Positions 56,881 through 64,000 of a stretch of 64,000 nt of DNA are shown piece after piece. The notes under the pieces were generated by a model that did no database searches, had not been told where the DNA came from, and saw nothing but the letters and a program-made list of their open reading frames with translations. Each line of letters begins with the position of its first letter. Within the stretch, counting starts at the first letter, position 1. Position numbers and translations under genes: made by a program. This DNA is from JBBDWJ01 sp040902925 (GTDB lineage: Bacteria > Acidobacteriota > Terriglobia > Bryobacterales > UBA6623): contig JBBDWJ010000321.1 of assembly GCA_040902925.1 (NCBI GenBank), forward strand, positions 3,951-67,950, given 5' to 3'.

Positions 56881-57795
56881 ATGAGCTATGAACAAAGCTT
56901 GACAGAGCCGCGTGATCGCTGCGGTACGATAACTCCAGTGATCCATCAGCAACCGATCGACGATTCCGACGAGCCTGACGACCTGCGGCCCGCTCCGTAT
57001 CTGGAGGAGGCGTCCGGCTATGGCGTCCCGGGTGGAAATTTTGAATATGCTCCCGTGGGTCCGGCGCGTCCAGGCGGCTGGACATTCATTGACGTGGCTT
57101 TGTTGTTGATCATCGCGCTCCCGGCGCAGTTGGTGGCGGTGGCGCTCTGCATGGGCAGCTTGCACGTCTACGAGTGGTTGACCGGAGTGGAGAGCACGTT
57201 CCCGGCAAGCCTTGCCGATGCTCCCATGGTGGTCGCTGTGCAGATCGTTTGGTGGACGCTGTTGATCGCCTTCATCTACGGCGTGGTCACGATTCGGCAC
57301 GGACTGCCGTTTTTGCCGGCGATCGGATTGCGGAGCGTGAATCGCCCGCCCGGGGCTTATCTGCTGGGAGGAATTCTGTTGGCCGTCTCAGTGGCGGTCA
57401 TGGGTTACTTGCTGCCGGAGGCGCCGGGGCGCATGCCGATCCAGGACCTCATCGATGACCGCGAGTCGCTGCTGGTGCTGGCCTTTTACGGAGTGCTGTT
57501 TGCGCCGGTCGTGGAAGAAATCGTATTCCGCGGGTTTTTGTATGCCGCCATCGAACGAGCCAAAGGCCCGTTGTTGGCCGTGCTGGTCACGAGCATCGTG
57601 TTTTCGCTGCCGCACGCCTGGCAGTATGGCTGGCGTTGGCAAAACGTGCTACTGGTGACCTATGTTGGTGTGGTGTTCGGTATCGCGCGGGCGCGCACGG
57701 GGTCGATCGTGCCCTCGACTCTGCTACACGTGGGGTATAACGCGACGTTGTTCGCCGGGTTGTTCGCCGCTGGCGATAAATTGTTCGCGCCGTAG
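56881..57795 (+). CDS. CPBP-family intramembrane protease
   Basis: Membrane glutamic protease-like protein (CAAX/Abi family) of 304 residues. The open frame extends far upstream over the FGE gene, but that part is antisense to it. I choose the ATG at 56881 (a GTG at 56938 is also possible), in the 70-base gap to the divergent FGE gene. About eight helices follow a polar ~50-residue N-terminus. The family active-site motifs are EEIVFRGFLYAAIER (EExxxR) and FSLPHAWQYGW (second motif His), then LLHVGYNATLF (third). Such proteins cleave or process membrane peptides; no maturation partner is visible nearby. Confidence 0.88.
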   Translation: MSYEQSLTEPRDRCGTITPVIHQQPIDDSDEPDDLRPAPYLEEASGYGVPGGNFEYAPVGPARPGGWTFIDVALLLIIALPAQLVAVALCMGSLHVYEWLTGVESTFPASLADAPMVVAVQIVWWTLLIAFIYGVVTIRHGLPFLPAIGLRSVNRPPGAYLLGGILLAVSVAVMGYLLPEAPGRMPIQDLIDDRESLLVLAFYGVLFAPVVEEIVFRGFLYAAIERAKGPLLAVLVTSIVFSLPHAWQYGWRWQNVLLVTYVGVVFGIARARTGSIVPSTLLHVGYNATLFAGLFAAGDKLFAP

Positions 57796-57857
57796 TTTCC
57801 CTAGCGTCAGTTTGCGTGCGCCAAGGGATCGCCGTCCGGCGGGCTTGCCAACGGGCG

Positions 57858-59243
57858 CTACGCAAAAAGCCTGCCCAGGAACGCCAGCAGCTCCTGCGAT
57901 ACCGAATAGCCCATGATCACCGCCATGGTGACCGCCGACACCCACAGGCCTAGCGTGAGCCAGCCTTTGGGCAACAGCAGCCGCGGCGTGCGTTTGTAGC
58001 GCAAGTAAAGCGCGTAGAAGCCGATGACCGGCAGCATCGTTGCCTGCGCGAACCCACCCACTTTGACCATCGCTACCGGCTCGCCAAAGACCATGAAGTA
58101 GATGCACGGAATCACCAGTAGGATCACGACGAAGAGCCGCGTGACTTTCAGGCGAGCGGCGTAGTCCTTCTTGTTGTACAGGCCCAGCATGCCGACGAAA
58201 TCGGCAAATACGCGGCAGTGCGCCGCGGTCGAGGCGAATACGGTCGAATAGAGAACCGCGAACGCGCCTATCAGGAACAGCGGCAGCGACCACTCGCCGA
58301 GCGTTTCGGTGTAGATGCGGGAGAGTTCCTGCACCATCGCCGAGCCCTTTGGAACGACTTCGTTGCGGTTCAAGATGCCCGCTCCGAGTAGATAAAATGC
58401 GATCGTCGCGAACGTATAGACGATCATCGCATTGGCAACGTCGATGCCCATCACGCGAGTCCAGCCGAAAGCGCGCGCGGTCCACTGCGGGCTGTCGTCG
58501 CGTGGCCCGGTATAGCGGGCGTAGCCTTTTTCGATGCACCAGTAGGGGTACATCACCAGTTCGGTGGCTCCGACTCCGGTGATACCGAACGCCGCCACAG
58601 CAGTGACGAACCCCGTCTCAGGCAAGTGAAACGAGAGCCCCTCCCAGACCGCGCCCCAGGAGAAATATTGCGGCAGCTTGATCAGAATGACCGCGCCGAG
58701 CACGGTGAGCATTGTGAAGCTGACCACCATGCCCATGGCCACTTTCTCCACCAGGTTATAGCGGCCCGCAATGAGCAGGACTCCCGTCACTGCCGCCAGC
58801 AGCCACGGCCAGACGTTGAGCGGAACGCCCGGCATGGTGCGGTTGAGGATTTCCGCGATGCTGCCGAGCATGGCGCCGATCTGCATCAGCGTGAACATGA
58901 CCATGACGAACCACATCCACACCAGCCACGAAACTTTCCAGCGCGGGCCCGGCGCGTGGTTGAACGCCTCGAGCGTGGTTTCGCCCGTGCCGATCGCGTA
59001 GCGGCCCAGCTCTTCCTGGACGACGGTCTTGATCAGGCAACTGATGATGATCAGCCAAAGCAGCAGATAGCCGTTTTCCGCGCCGAGCACGGTGGTTGCG
59101 ATCAACTCGCCCGAGCCGACGATCGAGCCCGCCAGGATCAGGCCCGGCCCGATACGCCGGACAATGGCGCCAAATGTCTTAGGGTGATCCTCGATTTTTT
59201 CGGGGGAAAGATGATAAGGGTCAGCGATTGTGTTGTCTGCCAT
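57858..59243 (-). CDS. Divergent Nramp-like transporter
   Basis: Polytopic transporter of 461 residues with 11-12 helices in the LeuT-like order of Nramp metal transporters. In canonical Nramp, TM1 carries DPGN and TM6 a Met-Pro-His metal site. Here TM1 reads GPGLILAGSIVGSGELIATT (GSGE instead of DPGN) and TM6 GVGATELVMYPYWCIEKGY (no MPH). So the standard transition-metal site is missing, and the substrate is probably different, possibly another ion or an organic compound. The gene starts 15 bases after the stop of a sugar-isomerase gene in the same orientation, so they share a transcript. Membership in the family is clear; function is not. Confidence 0.82.
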   Translation of the reverse strand: MADNTIADPYHLSPEKIEDHPKTFGAIVRRIGPGLILAGSIVGSGELIATTVLGAENGYLLLWLIIISCLIKTVVQEELGRYAIGTGETTLEAFNHAPGPRWKVSWLVWMWFVMVMFTLMQIGAMLGSIAEILNRTMPGVPLNVWPWLLAAVTGVLLIAGRYNLVEKVAMGMVVSFTMLTVLGAVILIKLPQYFSWGAVWEGLSFHLPETGFVTAVAAFGITGVGATELVMYPYWCIEKGYARYTGPRDDSPQWTARAFGWTRVMGIDVANAMIVYTFATIAFYLLGAGILNRNEVVPKGSAMVQELSRIYTETLGEWSLPLFLIGAFAVLYSTVFASTAAHCRVFADFVGMLGLYNKKDYAARLKVTRLFVVILLVIPCIYFMVFGEPVAMVKVGGFAQATMLPVIGFYALYLRYKRTPRLLLPKGWLTLGLWVSAVTMAVIMGYSVSQELLAFLGRLFA

Positions 59244-59258
59244 TAGCGATCCCGCATC

Positions 59259-60149
59259 CTAGCCCAGGCTCTCGATGAACTTCAAGAACAAGCGGGCGTA
59301 GCGGTCAAGATTCTCACGGCTTCCGCCGCCGAGAATCGGCGAGCACATTTCGTAGGCGACGCTGCCATCGAAGCCGCCTTCGCGCAGCGTGCCGAGAAAT
59401 GCGCGGTAGTCGATGAAGCCTTCTTCGATGGGCACGGCTTGCGAATAAGGGGTCTGCGCCCTGTAGTTGATGACGTCGGGCTCGTACTGGAAGCGGGGAC
59501 GTTTTTGGTAGTTCGCGATGGTCGTGTGAGAAGTTAGCGGAGCCATCTGGCGCGCTGCCTCGACCAGGTCGGTTCCTTGCAGCGCCGGCGCCCAGGCGTC
59601 GAACAGGGCTTTGCAGTTGGGTTCATTGATGGCCTGAATCAAATCGCGCTGACTGCGATAGTCGACGCCGATGTCGTGGTGGTTCTGCACTCCGACGGTG
59701 ACGCCGAATTCGGCGGCCCGCTGGGCGCACTCCTTCAGCACGTCGACGGTGAGATTCCATTGAGCCGGATACGGCGCGGCGGCGCTTTCGTATCCCGTGA
59801 AGACGCGAACCAGATCAGCACCGATATCGCGAGCCAGCCGCGCCAGCTCCACGACATAGTGCACCTGAATCTCACGCATCGGGATCTCGCCGTGCTCGAG
59901 ATCGGCAGTGAAGTTGTTGTAACCGGCGACGCAGATCGTGCGCAGACCACGGCTTTCGAGTTGCTTGCGGATCTTCTCCCGGGCCTGGCCGCCGTAGTCG
60001 AGCAGAGAGAGGTGGGGCCGCTTGGCGCCGAGCATGACGCCCGCGAATCCGAGGCCGGCGGCGTGGTCGATGAACTCCTCTACCGTGAGCTTCGCTTGGC
60101 CCCACGAGCCGGAATAGCTGACCGAAAACAGAATGGGAGTGAACGCCAT
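59259..60149 (-). CDS. Sugar phosphate isomerase/epimerase-like TIM barrel
   Basis: Xylose-isomerase-like (AP endonuclease 2 fold) TIM-barrel enzyme of 296 residues, no signal peptide. Strand/helix landmarks are VSYSGSWGQAKLTVEEFIDH, AAGLGFAGVMLGAKRPHLS, TICVAGYNNFTADLEHGEIP, and VGVQNHHDIGVDYRSQRDLI. Likely metal ligands are the His in QNHHDIG, the Glu/Asp in LFDAWAPALQGTDL, His in MAPLTSHTTIANY, and Glu in GSVAYEMCSPIL at the last strand. Enzymes of this type interconvert keto and aldo sugars or inositol derivatives. It is upstream of the Nramp-like transporter by 15 bases and preceded by a large membrane protein gene 62 bases upstream, so the three may form an operon. Confidence 0.85.
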   Translation of the reverse strand: MAFTPILFSVSYSGSWGQAKLTVEEFIDHAAGLGFAGVMLGAKRPHLSLLDYGGQAREKIRKQLESRGLRTICVAGYNNFTADLEHGEIPMREIQVHYVVELARLARDIGADLVRVFTGYESAAAPYPAQWNLTVDVLKECAQRAAEFGVTVGVQNHHDIGVDYRSQRDLIQAINEPNCKALFDAWAPALQGTDLVEAARQMAPLTSHTTIANYQKRPRFQYEPDVINYRAQTPYSQAVPIEEGFIDYRAFLGTLREGGFDGSVAYEMCSPILGGGSRENLDRYARLFLKFIESLG

Positions 60150-60211
60150 AGGGTGGTTCAGAATTTTAGCACGTCATTGCTTGGAGCACTCGCGGCGGCC
60201 ACAGCGCCAAC

Positions 60212-61960
60212 TCAGTCGGGCTTGGGCGATAGAGTCCACCACCACTCCGGGCAAGGGAAGTAGCGGCGCACCGCGCGCGGCGAAGCGGGCCCTGGGATTA
60301 CGACCGCAAGAGGTTCGTAGCGGCTCTGCGCTTCCTCTCGCGGAGACAGCAACGCAGGCAGGTGGGCAACGATCCGCGCGTTCTTCACCGCATCGTATTC
60401 GACGACTACGGTGTGCGAAACTTCCCGGCGTTCATAGCCAGGCGACTCGAACGAGTGGTCCCACACCCACTCGGCGGATTCCAGTTGGAGATGGTTGCCA
60501 TCGGCCGCCGTGCCATCGTCGTAAAAATAGATTCCGCTGACTCGACTCCCCGGGTAGGCAAGCTTCAAGCCGAAGTTGAACCACATATTGTGGCCAAACG
60601 GGTCGCGCGCTTTGGGTACATTGACCGCTACCACAACGGTGCGCTCGGGCAGACGCGGCGCAACCGTGAGTAACGCTTCGAACGCCTGCCGGTGGCGGCT
60701 CCATATTTGATCGTGCCATTGGCCGTAGCGCAGCGCGCTGGAGACGCCCGAGTTTGTGACGAGGGCGCCCAGAGCGAGAAATACCCAGGCTCGCGGCCAG
60801 CGGCGGGGCAACAAACTTGCCGCCAGCCCCGCCAACGACGCCCACACCAGGGCCGCGCCGATGCCCGAAAGAAACTGCGTGCGCCAAAGGGTCGCCGCGC
60901 TGCCGAGCAGCAGGTAGGCGGGGAAGCTCATCACCAACGCGGCCCCGCCCGCCAGCAACATGCCGAGCCACGCCTTCTTGGTGAGAGCCGATTCATGATT
61001 TACTCTCCGCAAGGCTACCGTGCCGGCCCAGCCGGCGAGATAAACCGTTGCGGCGAGCAGCCCGAGGCGCATCGGCCACTCGGGCGCCAGAGTCCATGGC
61101 ATGTTTTCGGCCCAACGCCAGAACGAAAGGCTGCTACGGAGGTTGAACCATAAGTCGCTCGCCATCGCGGCAAGCGACCAGTCAGCGCGTAGTACACCAG
61201 CCTGATAGTCTCCGGCGGCGTTAGCGAAGTAGCCGGACATGCTCAGAAAAATGTAAGCGGCCGGCAGGACATACCACGCGGCGGCGATTCGCGGCTTCGA
61301 GATCAAGCGCTCGCGGTCGGAATAAAGCAGCGCCAGCGGTGCGAACAGAACCAGCAATAACTGGCTCTCGTAGCTCCACAACGACATATGCTGGGTCACG
61401 GCCGCGCCGGCCATATACCAGCGTGTTCGCGACTCGTTGCCGGATTGTATGGCAAGCACGAACAGATAAAACGCCAGCAACATCCAGAAGATGAATCCAA
61501 ATTGGTTGATTTGCCCGACCCACAGCAGCGCATGGTCGGAGGCATGCACAATGGTCAATGCTCCACAGCAAAAGGCGAAGACGCTTTCAGCCGGAAACAT
61601 GCGGCGCAGAATCAGGAACACCAGCAAGCCGCGGGCCCACCACAAGGCGGCGTAGACGATCTGGAAAGGAACAAAGCTGCCGCCGATTCGCAGCACTTCC
61701 CCGAGTACAAACGACAAGTGATAGAAGGTGCTTGTATGAGGCCGCATCGGGTCGGAGGGAAACAGAAATCCTGTGATGGGCCAGACCTCGCTGTTGAACA
61801 GAAAATGCGATTCGTAGGGCATGCCTCCGCAGGGATTGAAGGGCAGCCACATGATCAACACGAGCGCCAGGTAGGTCAGCGCCGCTGCGATGGAAAGGAA
61901 CCGCCTGGCGCGCGCATCCTCGGTGGCGGTCGGGATCTGGGGAGCGGCGGACAGGCGCAT
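60212..61960 (-). CDS. Large polytopic membrane protein, unknown function
   Basis: Integral membrane protein of 582 residues with about ten helices in the first 420 residues and a C-terminal globular part of ~150. Landmarks: first helix SIAAALTYLALVLIMWLPF, a loop GGMPYESHFLFNSEVWPITG, HASDHALLWVGQINQFGFIF, then a tail around TVVVAVNVPKARDPFGHNMW and GIYFYDDGTAADGNHLQLES. The layout resembles GT-C glycosyltransferase-like membrane proteins, but the acidic catalytic loop is not convincing, so I call it unknown. It may start the transcript that continues into the isomerase and Nramp-like genes. Confidence 0.55.
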   Translation of the reverse strand: MRLSAAPQIPTATEDARARRFLSIAAALTYLALVLIMWLPFNPCGGMPYESHFLFNSEVWPITGFLFPSDPMRPHTSTFYHLSFVLGEVLRIGGSFVPFQIVYAALWWARGLLVFLILRRMFPAESVFAFCCGALTIVHASDHALLWVGQINQFGFIFWMLLAFYLFVLAIQSGNESRTRWYMAGAAVTQHMSLWSYESQLLLVLFAPLALLYSDRERLISKPRIAAAWYVLPAAYIFLSMSGYFANAAGDYQAGVLRADWSLAAMASDLWFNLRSSLSFWRWAENMPWTLAPEWPMRLGLLAATVYLAGWAGTVALRRVNHESALTKKAWLGMLLAGGAALVMSFPAYLLLGSAATLWRTQFLSGIGAALVWASLAGLAASLLPRRWPRAWVFLALGALVTNSGVSSALRYGQWHDQIWSRHRQAFEALLTVAPRLPERTVVVAVNVPKARDPFGHNMWFNFGLKLAYPGSRVSGIYFYDDGTAADGNHLQLESAEWVWDHSFESPGYERREVSHTVVVEYDAVKNARIVAHLPALLSPREEAQSRYEPLAVVIPGPASPRAVRRYFPCPEWWWTLSPKPD

Positions 61961-62147
61961 CGGCGTGGAGCCTAACCCGGCAAGGCGACAAAATGACTCC
62001 AGGATATCCTAGTCTAGCCACATCCCGCCGTGAATATCTCCGGCAAGCGCCTGGACTGCCAAACTTCGGGAGTCAAGCTTCGCGCGCCTGATATCCACGG
62101 GCTTTTAAGGCTTGTCGCTACGATCCCTTGGGACAATATGCGCTAGT

Positions 62148-62417
62148 CTAGCCGCCCGTGGTGAAAGTCGCGCGGGCCGCGTTACGCGCGGTTTTGGGGC
62201 TAGCGGGCAGTTTTGAGCTTGGACACAGACTGCCGGCAAGCAGCGCCTTGGGCTTGCCCATGGCGGCGCGTAACCCGTTGGGCGGCGGACATTTGGGGCC
62301 GCTGGCTTTGTCGTTCGTCGGAGAAGATCGACGCGGATCGCCGTCCTCCTCTCTTCTCGCCAAGCGGCCCCAGGAGCCCGCCGCGCGACCCACGGGACTT
62401 TCACCACGGGCCGCTAG
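62148..62417. mobile_element. 270-bp MITE-like element with about 50-bp inverted ends
   Basis: The left end begins CTAGCCGCCCGTGGTGAAAG (62148) and the right end, read backward, CTAGCGGCCCGTGGTGAAAG (62417). The two remain similar for about 50 bases. The interior has no credible gene. CTAG at the outer edges gives a natural target-like border. The right end supplies the TAG stop of the EAL-HDOD gene, so the element is inserted exactly at its 3' end. A second left end occurs at 63932. Confidence 0.7.
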
Positions 62418-63688
62418 CCGCAATGGCTGAGCACGCCGATATTCTTTTCGGTGGCGGCGAGAGCGTCGAGGTAAGCTTTGATGATTGTGGGGCGGTCGAA
62501 ACCGCCGTTGGCAAGCCTGTCCCAACGGCCCTGCTCATAGTCGATAACGATTCGTAGAGTCTCACCCAGCAGGCCTGTGTGAGACACGAGGGCTTGTTCG
62601 ATATCGGGGGAAAGCGAAAGGGACTTGACCACCTGCTCCATCGGGAGATCGAGCAGAACATCCAGCACAGAGAACAGACCTACCAGAAAGGCCGTTTCCT
62701 CCCAACGCGAAGCAACCGGCGTGGTCAGAAGGCGGCACATGTTGGCGCGCAAAAGGGCGGCGTTGAACACATCGGTAGGCTTGTCGCCGAGCCCTGCCAA
62801 CAAAAGCAAGCCTACCCACGTCGTTACCGTCTTCAATCCGACCAATTGCAGCGCCTGGCGCACCGACGACACCGTGTCGTGGACGGGCAGAAGAGCCGAG
62901 TTGGAGAGCCGCAGCAGCTTGTAGCTCAGCGCCACGTCATTCTGAATTAGCCGCTCCAGATCCATCAGCTCGACGTCAGGATCGCAGAGTCTCTCCATCA
63001 GTTGGACAGCGGAAACTCGCAACGTCGGCGCGCGGCGGCCTTCGACCACTTCAGGCCGTCTTAGGAAGTAACCTTGAAAATAGTCGAAGCCGAGATCTTT
63101 GCAGAACTCGAACTCTTTCTGCGTCTCTACTTTCTCCGCCAGCAGCTTCAGGTTGGCGCCGCGCAGCTTGGCGACCCGCTCGGCTAAATCTCCGCCGCAG
63201 GCCGGCAAGTCCAGCTTGACGATATCGGCGAGCGGGATCAGGGGCCGCAAGTGGGGCTGGCCGGTGAAATCATCCAGTGCGATCTGGTAGCCGGCCTTCC
63301 TCAGCGACCGGAGAGCCGTCTCGAGTTCGATGTCCACCGTGACGTTCTCAAGCACTTCAATCACTGCCTGGGCCGGAGGCAGCACACGAGGGTAGTCGCT
63401 CAACAAAAGAGCGCGGCTGAAATTGACGAATGCTTTGCGCGTGCCGACGATGCCCTCGATGCCGATCTCCAGGAACGTGTTGAGCAGGACCTGCGCGGTT
63501 GCCTGCTCGTCGTCGAGCTGACCGGCATGGGTGGCGGCCGCGTGGGTGCGAAACAGCAGTTCGTAGGCGACGACCTCGAGCTCGCGGTTGTAGATCGGCT
63601 GCCTGCCGACAAAGGCGAGGTGAGAGGCCCGCTCGGAGGCTTGTGAGCCAACGCTGGCGCGGGGCGTAACCGTGGAGGTCGGGCTCAT
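62414..63688 (-). CDS. EAL-HDOD two-domain protein (YuxH-like)
   Basis: Signalling protein of 424 residues related to c-di-GMP phosphodiesterases. The EAL-like part (about 25-215) has QPIYNRELEVVAYELLFR (ELL for EAL), FVNFS, the Asp pair in LDDFTG (138-141), VKLD, AEKVET and FQGYFLRRPE. Most metal and catalytic positions are kept, but such hybrid proteins are often catalytically weak. The C-terminal HDOD domain (about 220-400; DVELMDLERLIQNDVALSYK, LLRLSNSALLP, ALQLVGLKTVTTWV) is a non-catalytic HD relative used for signalling. There is no signal peptide. Its TAG stop lies inside the MITE-like element. Confidence 0.88.
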   Translation of the reverse strand: MSPTSTVTPRASVGSQASERASHLAFVGRQPIYNRELEVVAYELLFRTHAAATHAGQLDDEQATAQVLLNTFLEIGIEGIVGTRKAFVNFSRALLLSDYPRVLPPAQAVIEVLENVTVDIELETALRSLRKAGYQIALDDFTGQPHLRPLIPLADIVKLDLPACGGDLAERVAKLRGANLKLLAEKVETQKEFEFCKDLGFDYFQGYFLRRPEVVEGRRAPTLRVSAVQLMERLCDPDVELMDLERLIQNDVALSYKLLRLSNSALLPVHDTVSSVRQALQLVGLKTVTTWVGLLLLAGLGDKPTDVFNAALLRANMCRLLTTPVASRWEETAFLVGLFSVLDVLLDLPMEQVVKSLSLSPDIEQALVSHTGLLGETLRIVIDYEQGRWDRLANGGFDRPTIIKAYLDALAATEKNIGVLSHCG

Positions 63689-63931
63689 GGCTCAGTCTGG
63701 GCCCAAACGAACGATGGGTCCAGCGGGATTCCGTGGCCTGATGGGCAAGCCCACCACAAGGTTGTGGCCGCGAACGGTTCTCCCCACAATCCATTATCGG
63801 CTGGAAAATGTGCCCTAAGAGGGATTCTCCAGCTCAAACTAAGCTTTGTGGAACGTTTTCGGCTTCCGGCGCCTGGTCCGCCCGCTTTCGTGACCTGCCG
63901 GGCCGCTGCGACTCGCCAGCTAAGTACTTTG
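63689..63931. other. Region upstream of the EAL-HDOD gene
   Basis: About 240 bases before the second repeat end. It should contain the promoter. I see no gene and no clear operator. Confidence 0.4.
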
Positions 63932-64000
63932 CTAGCAACCCGTGGTGAAAGTGACGCGGGCCGCGTTACGCGCTTTTCTGGGGTACGAAGCTGCGTACGG
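63932..64000 (+). repeat. Second copy of the MITE-like left end, cut by window edge
   Basis: CTAGCAACCCGTGGTGAAAG starts a stretch matching the left end of the 62148 element over about 50 bases, including the block GCGGGCCGCGTTACGCGC. It has the same orientation as that left end and runs off the window, so a full copy may lie just to the right. Confidence 0.8.

Overview
The window is high-GC bacterial chromosome. It looks like Acidobacteriota of the Bryobacterales/Solibacter type. The supporting signs are a secreted protein ending in the Solibacter-type TIGR03437 C-terminal domain, a leftover end of an ADOP-type (acidobacterial duplicated orphan permease) MacB-like permease, two very large Oar-like TonB-dependent receptors with N-terminal carboxypeptidase-regulatory folds, a planctomycete/acidobacterium-type cytochrome gene set (DUF1592-group protein, DUF1552 protein, ankyrin protein), exported sulfatases with a formylglycine-generating enzyme, and many Sec-exported or lipoprotein products. 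I see no rRNA, tRNA, CRISPR array, prophage or intact insertion sequence.

Left part (1-14 kb): a CorA channel cut by the window edge; a HAD phosphatase overlapping the C-terminal half of a UbiA-type prenyltransferase (a decayed pair); an ArnT-like membrane glycosyltransferase; an ankyrin protein; an exported catalase-peroxidase (katG). Divergent from katG lies an ECF sigma factor with a membrane anti-sigma factor whose periplasmic tail carries a CXXCH haem-attachment motif. An exported sulfatase and the TIGR03437 protein follow.

Middle (14-33 kb): an RND efflux pump with its lipoprotein adaptor, a small HEXXH protein, a 1396-residue Ser/Thr kinase with PEGA-like repeats, an HD-like protein, an SGNH hydrolase, a polytopic membrane protein, the permease remnant, two secreted proteins, and a protein joining a c-type haem motif to an alpha/alpha-toroid.

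Right-middle (32-51 kb): a TonB receptor and beta-propeller phytase only 2 bases apart, which is a phytate-use operon. The receptor gene carries a one-base frameshift near its 3' end. Then come a SnoaL-like protein, an EamA transporter, the DUF1592/DUF1552/ankyrin operon, a double alpha/beta-hydrolase, a second TonB receptor with a strong terminator and a palindromic upstream site, and a 5'-truncated metallo-beta-lactamase.

Right part (51-64 kb): a DinB-like protein, an M28 peptidase lipoprotein, a frameshifted orphan higA, a lipoprotein FGE followed by an exported sulfatase (an enzyme and its activator), a CPBP protease, a sugar isomerase plus a divergent Nramp-like transporter, a large membrane protein, and an EAL-HDOD protein.

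A recurring theme is short repeats. Two hairpin families lie just past stop codons in gene orientation. A 270-bp element with about 50-bp inverted ends supplies the stop codon of the EAL-HDOD gene and recurs at the right edge. There are also tandem repeats of 10, 15 and 18 bp. The observation I most recommend testing is the sigma/anti-sigma pair with the haem-type motif, placed divergently from an exported catalase-peroxidase.
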